Source: CAZZCN01 sp964652975
Lineage (GTDB): Bacteria; Bacillota; Clostridia; Saccharofermentanales; UBA5734
DNA: 26,242 nucleotides
NCBI GenBank assembly: GCA_964652975.1
Contig: CAZZCN010000047.1
Location: forward strand, 1-26,242
Reading direction: 5' to 3'
Position 1 is the first letter of the stretch, and each line of letters opens with the position of its first letter. The notes beneath the pieces are model-generated. The model was not told the origin of the DNA. It did no database searches and saw only the letters and a list, made by a program, of their open reading frames with translations. Both the position numbers and the translations under genes were made by a program. Below are positions 1 through 7,694 of the stretch, in pieces.

Positions 1-1
1 G

Positions 2-598
2 ACCAACAAGAAGACCATATATATTGATTTGATGAATACAAGACTTGAATATGAGGTGGTTTCAACATTTCTTGTAGACCCTAACTATAACTATAGACAG
101 ACTAAATTTGCTGATGATGTGGAGTATAAGAAGTATCTGGACCAGATTATAGCGAAGTCTGTACATGATTTCGGAGCCAAGCTTGATGTCAAGGATAAGC
201 TTATTACATTATCGACATGCTATAAGTCTACACGTCGCACAGCGATTATAGGAAGACTTGTAAGACAGATTGTGTATATAATGAGCAGTGATAATAATTT
301 ACCAAGCATACCTCCTCTTGTCCTGCCCACTAATGTTCCTCATGATTTGCCCATGTTTACACCTACGCCGTTGCCTACTTCGGCTGTGTCTATTACTCCG
401 GGACCTGGTAAAACACCAACTCCTGCTTTATCTCCAAAGCCTAGTGTTACAGTAACTACGGGGCCTTCACCTACGGGTGGAATAACGGGTACACCAACAC
501 CAACGCCGGAACCAACTGCAACACCGACTGATGTGCCTGTACCCACAGATACACCAACTCCAGAACCACCAACTCCTACGGAGATAGCTCCTGAATGA
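2..598 (+). CDS. Class B sortase, C-terminal part (5' end outside window), with Pro/Thr-rich tail
   Basis: The reading frame is open from base 2, so the gene starts before the window. The visible part carries a sortase core: the TLSTC motif with the presumed catalytic Cys at 218-220, followed by Arg residues at 233-238 and the strand IIGRLV. This spacing fits class B sortases, membrane-anchored transpeptidases that attach proteins to the cell wall or build pili. After about base 297 the core gives way to some 100 residues rich in Pro, Thr and Ser with repeats such as TPTPEPT, ending in EIAPE without a membrane helix. A tail of this kind resembles wall-spanning linkers and is not part of the standard sortase fold. 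The N-terminal anchor and the catalytic His lie outside and cannot be checked. The next gene starts 87 bases downstream. The class B assignment is an inference from the core motif. Confidence 0.8.
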   Translation, partial: TNKKTIYIDLMNTRLEYEVVSTFLVDPNYNYRQTKFADDVEYKKYLDQIIAKSVHDFGAKLDVKDKLITLSTCYKSTRRTAIIGRLVRQIVYIMSSDNNLPSIPPLVLPTNVPHDLPMFTPTPLPTSAVSITPGPGKTPTPALSPKPSVTVTTGPSPTGGITGTPTPTPEPTATPTDVPVPTDTPTPEPPTPTEIAPE

Positions 599-685
599 TA
601 TAACCAATGAAGTCTTTGATTCAATGACATTATGAAATTTCAATGTTGAAAAATATATACTGCATGAATATCAAGGGTGATGCAT

Positions 686-1987
686 ATGAGAATGTACGAC
701 ATTATCAACGACAAGAGAAACAACAGGGAATTATCCAAAGAACAGATTGGTTTTTGGATAAAAGGTGTAACTGACGGAAGCATTCCTGATTATCAGTCTG
801 CAGCACTATTAATGGCGATTTGTATTAATAACATGAATCCGTCTGAGGCGTGCAACCTGACTCTTGCAATGGCAGATTCCGGCGACAGGGCTGACTTGTC
901 AGGCATCAAAGGAATCATAGTTGACAAGCACAGTTCAGGCGGAGTAGGTGACAAATGCACTTTAATAGTAGGACCTATTGTCAGCTCTTTTAACATACCG
1001 TTTGCTAAGCTTTCCGGTCGCGGACTAGGTCATACAGGTGGTACTATCGACAAGCTTGAATCAATTGAAGGTCTGAGGACTGATTTTTCCCTTGCTGAAT
1101 TCATTGACCTGGTTAACAGGACAGGCATGGTGGTATCAGCGCAGACTGCAAGTCTTGCTCCGGCTGACAAGAAACTGTATGCATTAAGGGATGTTACAGC
1201 AACTGTTGAGTCAATACCTCTTATTGCTGCAAGCATAATGAGCAAGAAAATTGCATCAGGAGCAGGCAATATTTTACTTGATGTCAAGTGTGGCAACGGC
1301 GCTTTTATGGAAGACATAGCCAAGGCTGACGAATTAGCCAAGCTAATGTCCGATGTTGGTAAACTTGCAGGCAGGAATATCAAAGTTTTTGTTACAAATA
1401 TGGACCAGCCACTTGGTAATTACATAGGTAATGCTTTGGAGGTTAAGGAAGCATATGACACCCTTGACGGGAAAGGTCCCAAAGACTTGACGGATTTGTG
1501 TGTCATGCTTTCAGCCGGAATGATGGAGCTTGCAGGCATTGGCTCCTATGAAGATTGTGTAGTCAAGGCTTATGAAAGCATTGAAAATAAAATAGCTCTT
1601 TTGCAATTTAGAAAAGCCCTGGAAGCCCAGGGGGGCAAGTTTGATGAATCGGGATATCCTGTTCTACATAATAAAGCAATTTATACAAGAGATGTTTTTG
1701 CTCAATCTAATGGATTTATCAGCAACATGGACACCAAGGCTATCGGGATGGCTTCACTTGTACTAGGCGCCGGCAGGGCAAGGAAGGAAGATATTATTGA
1801 TCCTGGAGCGGGAATAATCCTATATAAAAAGATTCCGGATTCAGTAAAAGCCGGAGACAGAATAGCCGCACTTTTTACAAACAAGGAAGCTTCTCTGGAA
1901 GAAGCAGAATCGATAATGAAAAAATCTATTCACATTGGTACTGCACAAGCGGACGAACTTAAACTTGTACTTGAAGTTATAGATTAG
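686..1987 (+). CDS. pdp: Pyrimidine-nucleoside (thymidine) phosphorylase
   Basis: This enzyme splits uridine, thymidine or deoxyuridine with phosphate into the base and (deoxy)ribose-1-phosphate in cytosolic pyrimidine salvage. The 433-residue product has the family length. It begins MRMYDII like the Bacillus enzyme, has the phosphate-binding KHSSGGVGD at residues 81-89, and has the family signature SGRGLGHTGGTIDKLE at about 110-125. A further conserved block is LYALRDVT. I chose ATG 686 because AAGGGTG at 673-679 lies at good spacing before it; GTG 677 and ATG 680 are in frame upstream but sit on or in the binding site. The family cannot be split into Pdp and DeoA with certainty from sequence alone, but the similarity to Gram-positive Pdp is strong. 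It appears to stand alone, with an AT-rich spacer downstream. Confidence 0.93.
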   Translation: MRMYDIINDKRNNRELSKEQIGFWIKGVTDGSIPDYQSAALLMAICINNMNPSEACNLTLAMADSGDRADLSGIKGIIVDKHSSGGVGDKCTLIVGPIVSSFNIPFAKLSGRGLGHTGGTIDKLESIEGLRTDFSLAEFIDLVNRTGMVVSAQTASLAPADKKLYALRDVTATVESIPLIAASIMSKKIASGAGNILLDVKCGNGAFMEDIAKADELAKLMSDVGKLAGRNIKVFVTNMDQPLGNYIGNALEVKEAYDTLDGKGPKDLTDLCVMLSAGMMELAGIGSYEDCVVKAYESIENKIALLQFRKALEAQGGKFDESGYPVLHNKAIYTRDVFAQSNGFISNMDTKAIGMASLVLGAGRARKEDIIDPGAGIILYKKIPDSVKAGDRIAALFTNKEASLEEAESIMKKSIHIGTAQADELKLVLEVID

Positions 1988-2113
1988 CATAAAATATTTG
2001 CAAAATTTATACCTTAATAAACTGACCAATATATAATAAAACAATACCAAAATAAAACATTTGTTTTTATTTGTTTTTTCGTTTAAAATATACACAATAA
2101 TATTTTGTTAATG

Positions 2114-2160
2114 AAAGCTTATATTTTATAAATTTGACTATAATAAACATAAGCTTTTTT
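2114..2160 (+). terminator. Possible weak terminator between pdp and ruvC
   Basis: A perfect 9-bp inverted repeat (AAAGCTTAT at 2114-2122 and ATAAGCTTT at 2149-2157) encloses a 26-base AT-rich loop and runs straight into a T run ending at 2160. The shape fits a rho-independent terminator, but the stem has only two G/C pairs and the loop is long, so it would be weak. It lies about 125 bases after the pdp stop. Confidence 0.35.
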
Positions 2161-2273
2161 AAGAAGTGCAGGTATTGTTGTCTAACAAAAATAATCACTT
2201 TTATTTTGTTGATAGCGAATCGACATGACACAGGATTTGTAATTTACAAGAGGTTAAAATTTAAGGCGGTAAA

Positions 2274-2777
2274 ATGGTTATTATTGGAATCGATCCGGGA
2301 TACGCTATTACAGGCTATGGAATAATCGAATATTCGAATAATAAATTCAAGGTTTTAGATTATGGCGTCATATCGACGAAATCGAACATGCCTTTTGAGA
2401 AGAGACTCTTAACAATTTCAGAAGAACTTGAGAAATTATTCGCCAAGTATTCCCCGGAATCGATGGCGATTGAAGAATTGTTTTTTGCCAGGAATACAAC
2501 AACTGCATTAGGAACAGCTCATGCTAGAGGCGTTGCAATACTTTGTGGCGCTAAGACCTGTATTGATGTATATGAGTACACACCTTTACAAGTTAAAGTG
2601 GCTGTTTCCGGATACGGTAGAGCTGATAAGAACCAGGTCGCTCAGATGGTGAAGATTTTACTGGGTCTTAAGGATATTGCAAAGCCGGATGATGCATCTG
2701 ACGCACTGGCAGTGGCCATTTGTCACGCGCATACCGGTCTGAATAAGTCATATCAAGTAATTGGAGGTCACAATTAG
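2274..2777 (+). CDS. ruvC: Crossover junction endodeoxyribonuclease RuvC
   Basis: RuvC cuts Holliday junctions symmetrically, working with the RuvAB branch-migration motor in recombinational repair. The 167-residue protein has the RNase H-like fold markers: GIDPG at the start with the metal ligand Asp7, Glu67 in the AIEELFF block, and the closing acidic pair Asp140 and Asp143 in KPDDASDALA. The ATG at 2274 has AAGG at 2263-2266 in front. The stop codon shares its last base with the GTG start of ruvA, so the two genes are translationally coupled. The arrangement ruvC-ruvA-ruvB is the normal one in clostridia. All catalytic residues look intact. Confidence 0.96.
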   Translation: MVIIGIDPGYAITGYGIIEYSNNKFKVLDYGVISTKSNMPFEKRLLTISEELEKLFAKYSPESMAIEELFFARNTTTALGTAHARGVAILCGAKTCIDVYEYTPLQVKVAVSGYGRADKNQVAQMVKILLGLKDIAKPDDASDALAVAICHAHTGLNKSYQVIGGHN

Positions 2778-3382
2778 TGTACGCATATTTAAATGGTAAG
2801 ATAAGTTATAAGAGAAGTGATTTTTTTGTAATCGATGTTAACGGAGTAGGATACAAGGTGTTTTGTGCGAATCCGCTTCTTGCCAGGATCCCACCTCAAG
2901 GTGAGGACTTCAAGGTATTTACCCATTTGATTGTCAGAGAAGATGTTATGGCACTGTATGGATTTACCAATCAGGAAGAGTTATTGATGTTCGAGCTTCT
3001 TCTAACTGTAAGTGGCATAGGACCCAAAGTTGCGGGTCTTCTTGTCGGCAATATTGAGCCAACAAGGTTTGCTATGGCTGTTTTGTCTTCCGATACGGCC
3101 TTGATATCCGAGGTTAAAGGTATAGGCAAAAAAGGGGCGGAGAGAATTGTGCTTGAACTAAAAGACAAGCTGAAGGGGATTTCGTTTGAGAATGAATCTT
3201 CTGTTGGTAAAGACTCCATCACCAGGCAGACACCATATGGAGGGAAGTACTCTGAAGCTTGCAGTGCTCTGGCGGTTTTGGGATACACAGCAACTGAGGC
3301 TAATATTGCAGTTCGCAAAGTATTTAATGATGAAATGGAAATAGAGAATATAATCAAAGCTGCATTAAGGGAATTGATGTAG
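2777..3382 (+). CDS. ruvA: Holliday junction DNA helicase subunit RuvA
   Basis: RuvA binds four-way DNA junctions as a tetramer and loads the RuvB motor. The 201-residue product has the N-terminal OB-fold (MYAYLNGKI to about residue 65), then helix-hairpin-helix motifs (SGIGPKVA and GIGKKGAERIVLELKDK), and a C-terminal domain III (about 155-201) that contacts RuvB, with the typical ALAVLGYTATEA segment. Translation starts at GTG 2777, which overlaps the ruvC stop by one base; GGAGGT at 2763-2768 serves as binding site within ruvC. A spacer of 124 bases separates it from ruvB, longer than the ruvC-ruvA junction, and I see no clear terminator in it. Confidence 0.96.
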   Translation: MYAYLNGKISYKRSDFFVIDVNGVGYKVFCANPLLARIPPQGEDFKVFTHLIVREDVMALYGFTNQEELLMFELLLTVSGIGPKVAGLLVGNIEPTRFAMAVLSSDTALISEVKGIGKKGAERIVLELKDKLKGISFENESSVGKDSITRQTPYGGKYSEACSALAVLGYTATEANIAVRKVFNDEMEIENIIKAALRELM

Positions 3383-3506
3383 ATATAATCGGATATCATC
3401 AATTAGACATTGAGAAAAGTGTAATTACAAAAATCAAAAAGATTGTTAATATTATTCAAAAGTTATTTATTTGAATCGATTGCAAAAAGGAAGATGAGCA
3501 GAGTAT

Positions 3507-4601
3507 ATGGATTTTGAAGATTACGATTTAGATGAGAAGTTGACAAATGTTAACTCAACAGCCATGGATGCAGATGAAGCAACTCTGCGGCCTACAAGGT
3601 GGGAGGATTATTTTGGTCAGAAGAAAGCCAAAGAGAACCTACGAGTGTACATTGAAGCGGCTAAGCAGAGAAGTGAATCCCTTGATCATGTTTTACTTTA
3701 CGGTCCACCCGGACTGGGCAAGACAACACTGGCAGGCATAATTGCCAATGAACTTGGCGTGAGTTTCAAGGTAACTACAGGTCCTGCCATAGAGAAGCCG
3801 GGTGATTTGGCTGCTATTTTGACAAATCTATCAGAGAAGGATGTACTTTTTATCGACGAGATACACCGTCTTAACAGAAGTGTTGAAGAAATTCTATATC
3901 CTGCGATGGAAGATTTCGGATTGGATATAATGATAGGAAAAGGCCCCTCAGCAAGGTCTATAAGACTGGATCTGCCTAAATTCACATTGATAGGCGCCAC
4001 AACTCGTGCAGGTCTGCTTACAGGACCTCTAAGAGACAGATTCGGTGTAATCAACAGACTGGAGCTTTATACCCCCGACGAGCTAAAGCAGATACTTGCA
4101 AGAGATGCTACCATTTTGAGGATCGGGATTGATACCAGAGGTCTCGATGTAATTTCAAGACGTGCCAGGGGAACACCTCGAATTGCTATAAGAATTCTTA
4201 AAAGGCTTCGAGACTTTGCGCAGGTCAGAGGCAGCGGTATGATTGACGAAGAGATAGCATCTTATGGTTTAAAAGCTTTGGATATTGACGAAATAGGGTT
4301 GGACTCAATTGACAGAAGACTGATGAACAGCATGGTTGATATGTTTGCGGGTGGTCCGGTAGGACTTGACACTCTTGCTGCTTGTACAGGCGAGGACTCT
4401 GTAACCATAGAAGATGTTTACGAACCCTACCTCATGCAAATAGGATTTCTAGCTAAAACTCCTAGAGGTAGAGTGCTTACCCATCTTGGGTGGGAACATT
4501 TAGGCAAGGCAATTCCACCAGACTATAATAGAAGACTTAAAGGTCTTGGCAAAAAAGTAATGGACAATACCAAGCAGCTTTCGATAGAAGATGAGGGATA
4601 A
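3507..4601 (+). CDS. ruvB: Holliday junction branch-migration ATPase RuvB
   Basis: RuvB is the hexameric AAA+ motor that drives branch migration together with RuvA. The 364-residue protein has Walker A GPPGLGKT at 66-73, Walker B DEIH at 117-120, the GATTRAGLL sensor block, the DRFG segment that normally carries the arginine finger, and a C-terminal winged helix (TPRGRVLTHLGWEHL). The first 25 or so residues are acidic and variable, as in other RuvB proteins. The start at ATG 3507 has AAAAAGGAAG at 3484-3493, spaced rather far; a downstream Met at residue 20 would still keep the whole ATPase core. It is the third gene of the ruv cluster and is followed by a 183-base spacer before queH. Confidence 0.96.
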   Translation: MDFEDYDLDEKLTNVNSTAMDADEATLRPTRWEDYFGQKKAKENLRVYIEAAKQRSESLDHVLLYGPPGLGKTTLAGIIANELGVSFKVTTGPAIEKPGDLAAILTNLSEKDVLFIDEIHRLNRSVEEILYPAMEDFGLDIMIGKGPSARSIRLDLPKFTLIGATTRAGLLTGPLRDRFGVINRLELYTPDELKQILARDATILRIGIDTRGLDVISRRARGTPRIAIRILKRLRDFAQVRGSGMIDEEIASYGLKALDIDEIGLDSIDRRLMNSMVDMFAGGPVGLDTLAACTGEDSVTIEDVYEPYLMQIGFLAKTPRGRVLTHLGWEHLGKAIPPDYNRRLKGLGKKVMDNTKQLSIEDEG

Positions 4602-4784
4602 AAATACAAATACAGTCAATATATAATATTGCGAAATAAATCATCCATAGGCGGATATTATATACTTTACCAACTATATTCAATGTTATTTTACAAAACA
4701 TTAATATTTATACTACAAAAAACGATATATAATGATATGGACAGACAGTTTATCGAAAACATTCGCCAATGAAAGGAATTGAAG

Positions 4785-5372
4785 ATGAAATTATTATTAC
4801 ATACTTGTTGCGGACCTTGTCTTGAATATCCGCACAAAATTCTCAGCAACGAAAAAGTCAACCTTGTTTCGTTTTTTTACAATCCTAATATACATCCGTT
4901 TTGGGAATACACAAGACGCAGGGAAGCCCTGATGACCCTTTCGGAAATTAAATCTATTCCTATGATTTTCCATAGTCCATCAGATGAAGAGTTGAAAAGG
5001 GAAGTGACCTTTTTCGAGAATGAGTGGATTAATTGTGATTCAAACACCAGATGCGAAAAGTGCTATTCATGCAGAATGGATGCAGCGGCACAATATGCCG
5101 CCGAAAATGGCTTTGACAGTTTTTCTACGACCCTTTTACTAAGCATTTACCAGAATCACGACCTGATAAAAAAGACTGCCATGGAAGCGGCAGAGAAATA
5201 CGACGTCAAATTTTATTACAGAGACTTCAGGGAAGGATTCAAAGAAAGCCAGACTTTGGCCAAGCAAGACGGAATCTATCGTCAAAAGCACTGTGGATGC
5301 ATAGTTTCATTGAATTCTTCAGCACTAAAAAACAAAATATATGCCAACAGCCCGGAGAAAAACCTTATATAG
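4785..5372 (+). CDS. queH: Epoxyqueuosine reductase QueH (DUF208 family)
   Basis: QueH carries out the last step of queuosine synthesis, reducing epoxyqueuosine to queuosine in tRNA; it is unrelated to the cobalamin-dependent QueG. The 195-residue protein has the family cysteine pattern: CCGPC at 8-12, Cys84, CEKCYSC at 90-96, and CGC at 170-172, which together supply an iron-sulfur cluster and further metal or redox cysteines. The block TTLLLSIYQNHD and the end motif GIYRQKHCGC are also typical. I chose ATG 4785 because GAAAGGA at 4771-4777 is well placed; the in-frame TTG at 4779 is too close to it. It lies behind ruvB, as in other clostridia where queuosine genes follow the ruv cluster. 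Confidence 0.93.
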   Translation: MKLLLHTCCGPCLEYPHKILSNEKVNLVSFFYNPNIHPFWEYTRRREALMTLSEIKSIPMIFHSPSDEELKREVTFFENEWINCDSNTRCEKCYSCRMDAAAQYAAENGFDSFSTTLLLSIYQNHDLIKKTAMEAAEKYDVKFYYRDFREGFKESQTLAKQDGIYRQKHCGCIVSLNSSALKNKIYANSPEKNLI

Positions 5373-5425
5373 TTAAAACCATATATAGGTAAACCCTTAT
5401 ATGGGTAAAAATATATATAGGTAAT
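5363..5425. repeat. Four imperfect 15-17 bp repeats between queH and rqcH
   Basis: Four head-to-tail units share a core like TATATAGGTAAA: CCTTATATAGTTAAAA (5363-5378), CCATATATAGGTAAA (5379-5393), CCCTTATATGGGTAAAA (5394-5410) and ATATATATAGGTAAT (5411-5425). The first unit includes the queH stop codon; the last ends a few bases before the end of the convergent rqcH gene. Unit 3 contains the small palindrome ACCCTTATATGGGT. No long T run follows on either strand, so this is not a standard terminator. Its role is unknown. Confidence 0.7.
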
Positions 5426-5430
5426 TTTAC

Positions 5431-7242
5431 TTACAACAATTTTATACTTTCCGGGACTTTCGTCTCTACATAAAGACTATTGAAGTTTTCGTATAGAACA
5501 TGTCCGGGAGCACTATCCTTGGGCTTCCATACATTTTTAACCTGGCAGTAATCAACTGTAACCTTATAGCCTGCAATACCGCTTGAGTCGTTCCTGCTAT
5601 ACCAGGCTGCAAGCATTGCGGCCTCTTGTAATGATGTCTCAGGCGGGGCTGTTTTATTTGTTCGCAAAATCACATGCGTACCCGGAGCTTTTTGGATATG
5701 GAACCAGTAATCATCCTTTTGGGATGTCTTTAGAGTCAGTCTGTCATTTTGCAAATTATTTCTTCCAACCAGAATTTCGTATCCGTCTGATGATTGAAAC
5801 CTCCTCGGATTAAGCGGCGGGGGATTTTTAAGCGTTTTTGCTTTTGGTTTCTTGTCGACTTTTACATTATTAAAAACCTGTGTGTTGGACAGGCCGATTT
5901 TGTTCAGCTCGTTCTTTATTTCTTCAAGGTCGGTTGCGGAATCTGCATTGTTAATTGCAACAATTATGCTTTGCAGGTAATTTTGTTCATCAAGCTCATT
6001 TTCGAGAAATGTTGATACAGAAAGCTGTTTGGACTTCTTTTTTCGATAGGTCTTATAAAATTCCTGGGCGTTTTTTGAAGGTGTGAAATTTGATTTCAGC
6101 GGTATCGATATGCGTCCATATGGAGTGGTATAGAAGTCATCAACGGTTATTTCTGCTTCATTTCCAGATATATGGTGTAAGTTTGATAAAATGAGATCCC
6201 CGTATTTCTTGTAGATGTCCATATTTTTGCAATCTTCCAGATCGGTCTGATGAATGATGATTTTCTTGGATAATGAAGAATATTTCTGGTTAACGAATCG
6301 AAGGAGATATGATTTTTTCTGCTGAAGGTCATTTTGGATGGACCTGTGAAGAAAAATTTGATCCATCGCTTCCGATATGCTGTTTTTTATCTCGTAGTGG
6401 TTAAAAGATGGAAGTAAAAATGCGTGGAAATCAAAAGGCGCAGATGTACTGTTAGACTCATAGAAAACACAAGGGGAGTAGTCATTATTGATTATTTTCA
6501 TCATATATTCAGTCAAAATGCATGTGAGTGCATTCAATTCATTTACTGTTAGAGATTTCATAGGAACTTCGGGTAAAATTTTGGAGTTTTTACAGATTTC
6601 TCTAGCAAAAAGAGGGGATAGTCCAACAATACTATTCAAAATGAATTTATCCAAGGAAATGTTGTCAGACATTCCTTCCGTTATTTTATAAAAAGTGCCG
6701 GCATTTAATAGCTGTATGACGTCTTCAGGTAAAAGCTTGTTTTGCGTCGGGGGAGCTACATATCTTCTAGCAGGCAAAATCTCTCTGACACGACTTGTTG
6801 TATCATCAACATGCATTGCCGCATCTAGAATAACACCGTCTTCATTCAAAAATATAACATTGCTGTAACGACCCATAATCTCTACAACAAGGCGTTTTGT
6901 GGAATAATCGCCCATTTCATTAACTGTTTGAATATCAATATAAAATATTCTTTCATAATCTTTTGTGAAAACGGATATAATCCTGCCGCCTGTGAGATAT
7001 TTACGTAAAATACTGCAAAACCTGAGCGGTATAAATGGATTCTCAAATTGCTCTGTTGTTATATGTATCCGAGGGTTTGAAGGGTTGGCAGAAATTATAA
7101 TCTGAAAGTTTGAGTTGCTACTCCTAAGACGCAAGTATATATCGTGCTGATTCTTTTGAAAAATCTTTTCGATTCTCGCACCTGTAAGGCTTTCAGACAA
7201 TTCCTGAGATAAGAATTTTGAAGTGATTCCATCAAGCGGCAT
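5431..7242 (-). CDS. rqcH: NFACT-family ribosome rescue factor RqcH (fibronectin-binding-like protein)
   Basis: RqcH binds the stalled 50S subunit with peptidyl-tRNA and recruits tRNA-Ala to add C-terminal alanine tails that mark the broken nascent chain for decay. Older annotations call it fibronectin-binding protein FbpA. The 603-residue protein has the full order: NFACT-N (MPLDGITSKFLSQEL, CSILRKYLTGGRI), a helical coiled-coil middle (FYKTYRKKK, DLEEIKNELNKIGL), and NFACT-R near the C-terminus (DGYEILVGRNN, DYWFHIQKAPGTHVIL). The key NFACT-N Asp-Arg pair appears as Glu-Arg in DYERIF, a conservative change. The ATG at 7242 has AGGG just upstream on the minus strand. It converges with queH and is divergent from the small membrane protein gene. 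Confidence 0.93.
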   Translation of the reverse strand: MPLDGITSKFLSQELSESLTGARIEKIFQKNQHDIYLRLRSSNSNFQIIISANPSNPRIHITTEQFENPFIPLRFCSILRKYLTGGRIISVFTKDYERIFYIDIQTVNEMGDYSTKRLVVEIMGRYSNVIFLNEDGVILDAAMHVDDTTSRVREILPARRYVAPPTQNKLLPEDVIQLLNAGTFYKITEGMSDNISLDKFILNSIVGLSPLFAREICKNSKILPEVPMKSLTVNELNALTCILTEYMMKIINNDYSPCVFYESNSTSAPFDFHAFLLPSFNHYEIKNSISEAMDQIFLHRSIQNDLQQKKSYLLRFVNQKYSSLSKKIIIHQTDLEDCKNMDIYKKYGDLILSNLHHISGNEAEITVDDFYTTPYGRISIPLKSNFTPSKNAQEFYKTYRKKKSKQLSVSTFLENELDEQNYLQSIIVAINNADSATDLEEIKNELNKIGLSNTQVFNNVKVDKKPKAKTLKNPPPLNPRRFQSSDGYEILVGRNNLQNDRLTLKTSQKDDYWFHIQKAPGTHVILRTNKTAPPETSLQEAAMLAAWYSRNDSSGIAGYKVTVDYCQVKNVWKPKDSAPGHVLYENFNSLYVETKVPESIKLL

Positions 7243-7315
7243 AAGTTTTCCCTCAATATTTTAAAGTGACAATCCAAAATGATCTTGATTCGATATATTT
7301 TTTGTAATATATTTC

Positions 7316-7344
7316 TTGAGTAAGAGTAATTTTAGCGGTATAAT
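7316..7344 (+). promoter_or_regulatory. Sigma-A type promoter for the small membrane protein
   Basis: TTGAGT at 7316-7321 and a perfect TATAAT at 7339-7344 are separated by exactly 17 bases. A start of transcription near 7351 would give a leader of about 80 bases to the ATG at 7432. The spacing and sequence make this one of the better promoters in the window. Confidence 0.7.
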
Positions 7345-7431
7345 AAATTTCAAACGTAACAAAAAGATATAAAACCTTTAGATACACACCCGTAATATAT
7401 AGTGATGTCAGTACATCAGTAGGAGATATCA

Positions 7432-7677
7432 ATGGCAAGAGGAAGAAAAAAGTCAGTAAGCAAAAGAAATAGTCTTGTATATAATCTTTATATAATATTA
7501 TCTAATTCATACATATATAAAATACTGATTTTTCTGTTTGTGCTAGCCGTAATAATTGCTTTAACAATTCTTTTTACGAAGAATGACTTCCAGAGATTTT
7601 TCTTCGTGCTCGGGATAGAAGTATTCGTTGTAATTATCACTGGATGTGCTATCTTCATAAAAGACATGAAAAAATAA
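7432..7677 (+). CDS. Small two-helix membrane protein of unknown function
   Basis: This 81-residue product has a basic start (MARGRKKSVSKR) and two hydrophobic stretches at about 30-50 and 56-75, with a short DFQR-containing connector and a basic end (KDMKK). The charge pattern suggests both termini inside the cell. I do not recognise a family. That it is a real gene is supported by a good ribosome binding site (AGGAG) upstream of ATG 7432, a strong promoter at 7316-7344, and the fit of its stop 17 bases before the convergent neighbour. Nothing in it indicates an enzyme; no function is proposed. Confidence 0.75.
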   Translation: MARGRKKSVSKRNSLVYNLYIILSNSYIYKILIFLFVLAVIIALTILFTKNDFQRFFFVLGIEVFVVIITGCAIFIKDMKK

Positions 7678-7694
7678 ACAAGGCAAAGAGTCTA

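Noticed and set aside
340..630. 96-codon minus-strand frame rich in Gly and Val
   Set aside because: It is the mirror of the Pro/Thr-rich tail of the sortase on the plus strand; CCA/ACC-rich codons read backwards give Gly/Val. No ribosome binding site.
638..651. TTTCAATGTTGAAA palindrome after the sortase gene, as a terminator
   Set aside because: The loop would be only two bases, the stem is AT-rich and no T run follows.
2134..2325. 63-codon plus-strand frame before ruvC
   Set aside because: It overlaps the ruvC start in another frame, has no binding site and begins inside the possible terminator stem-loop.
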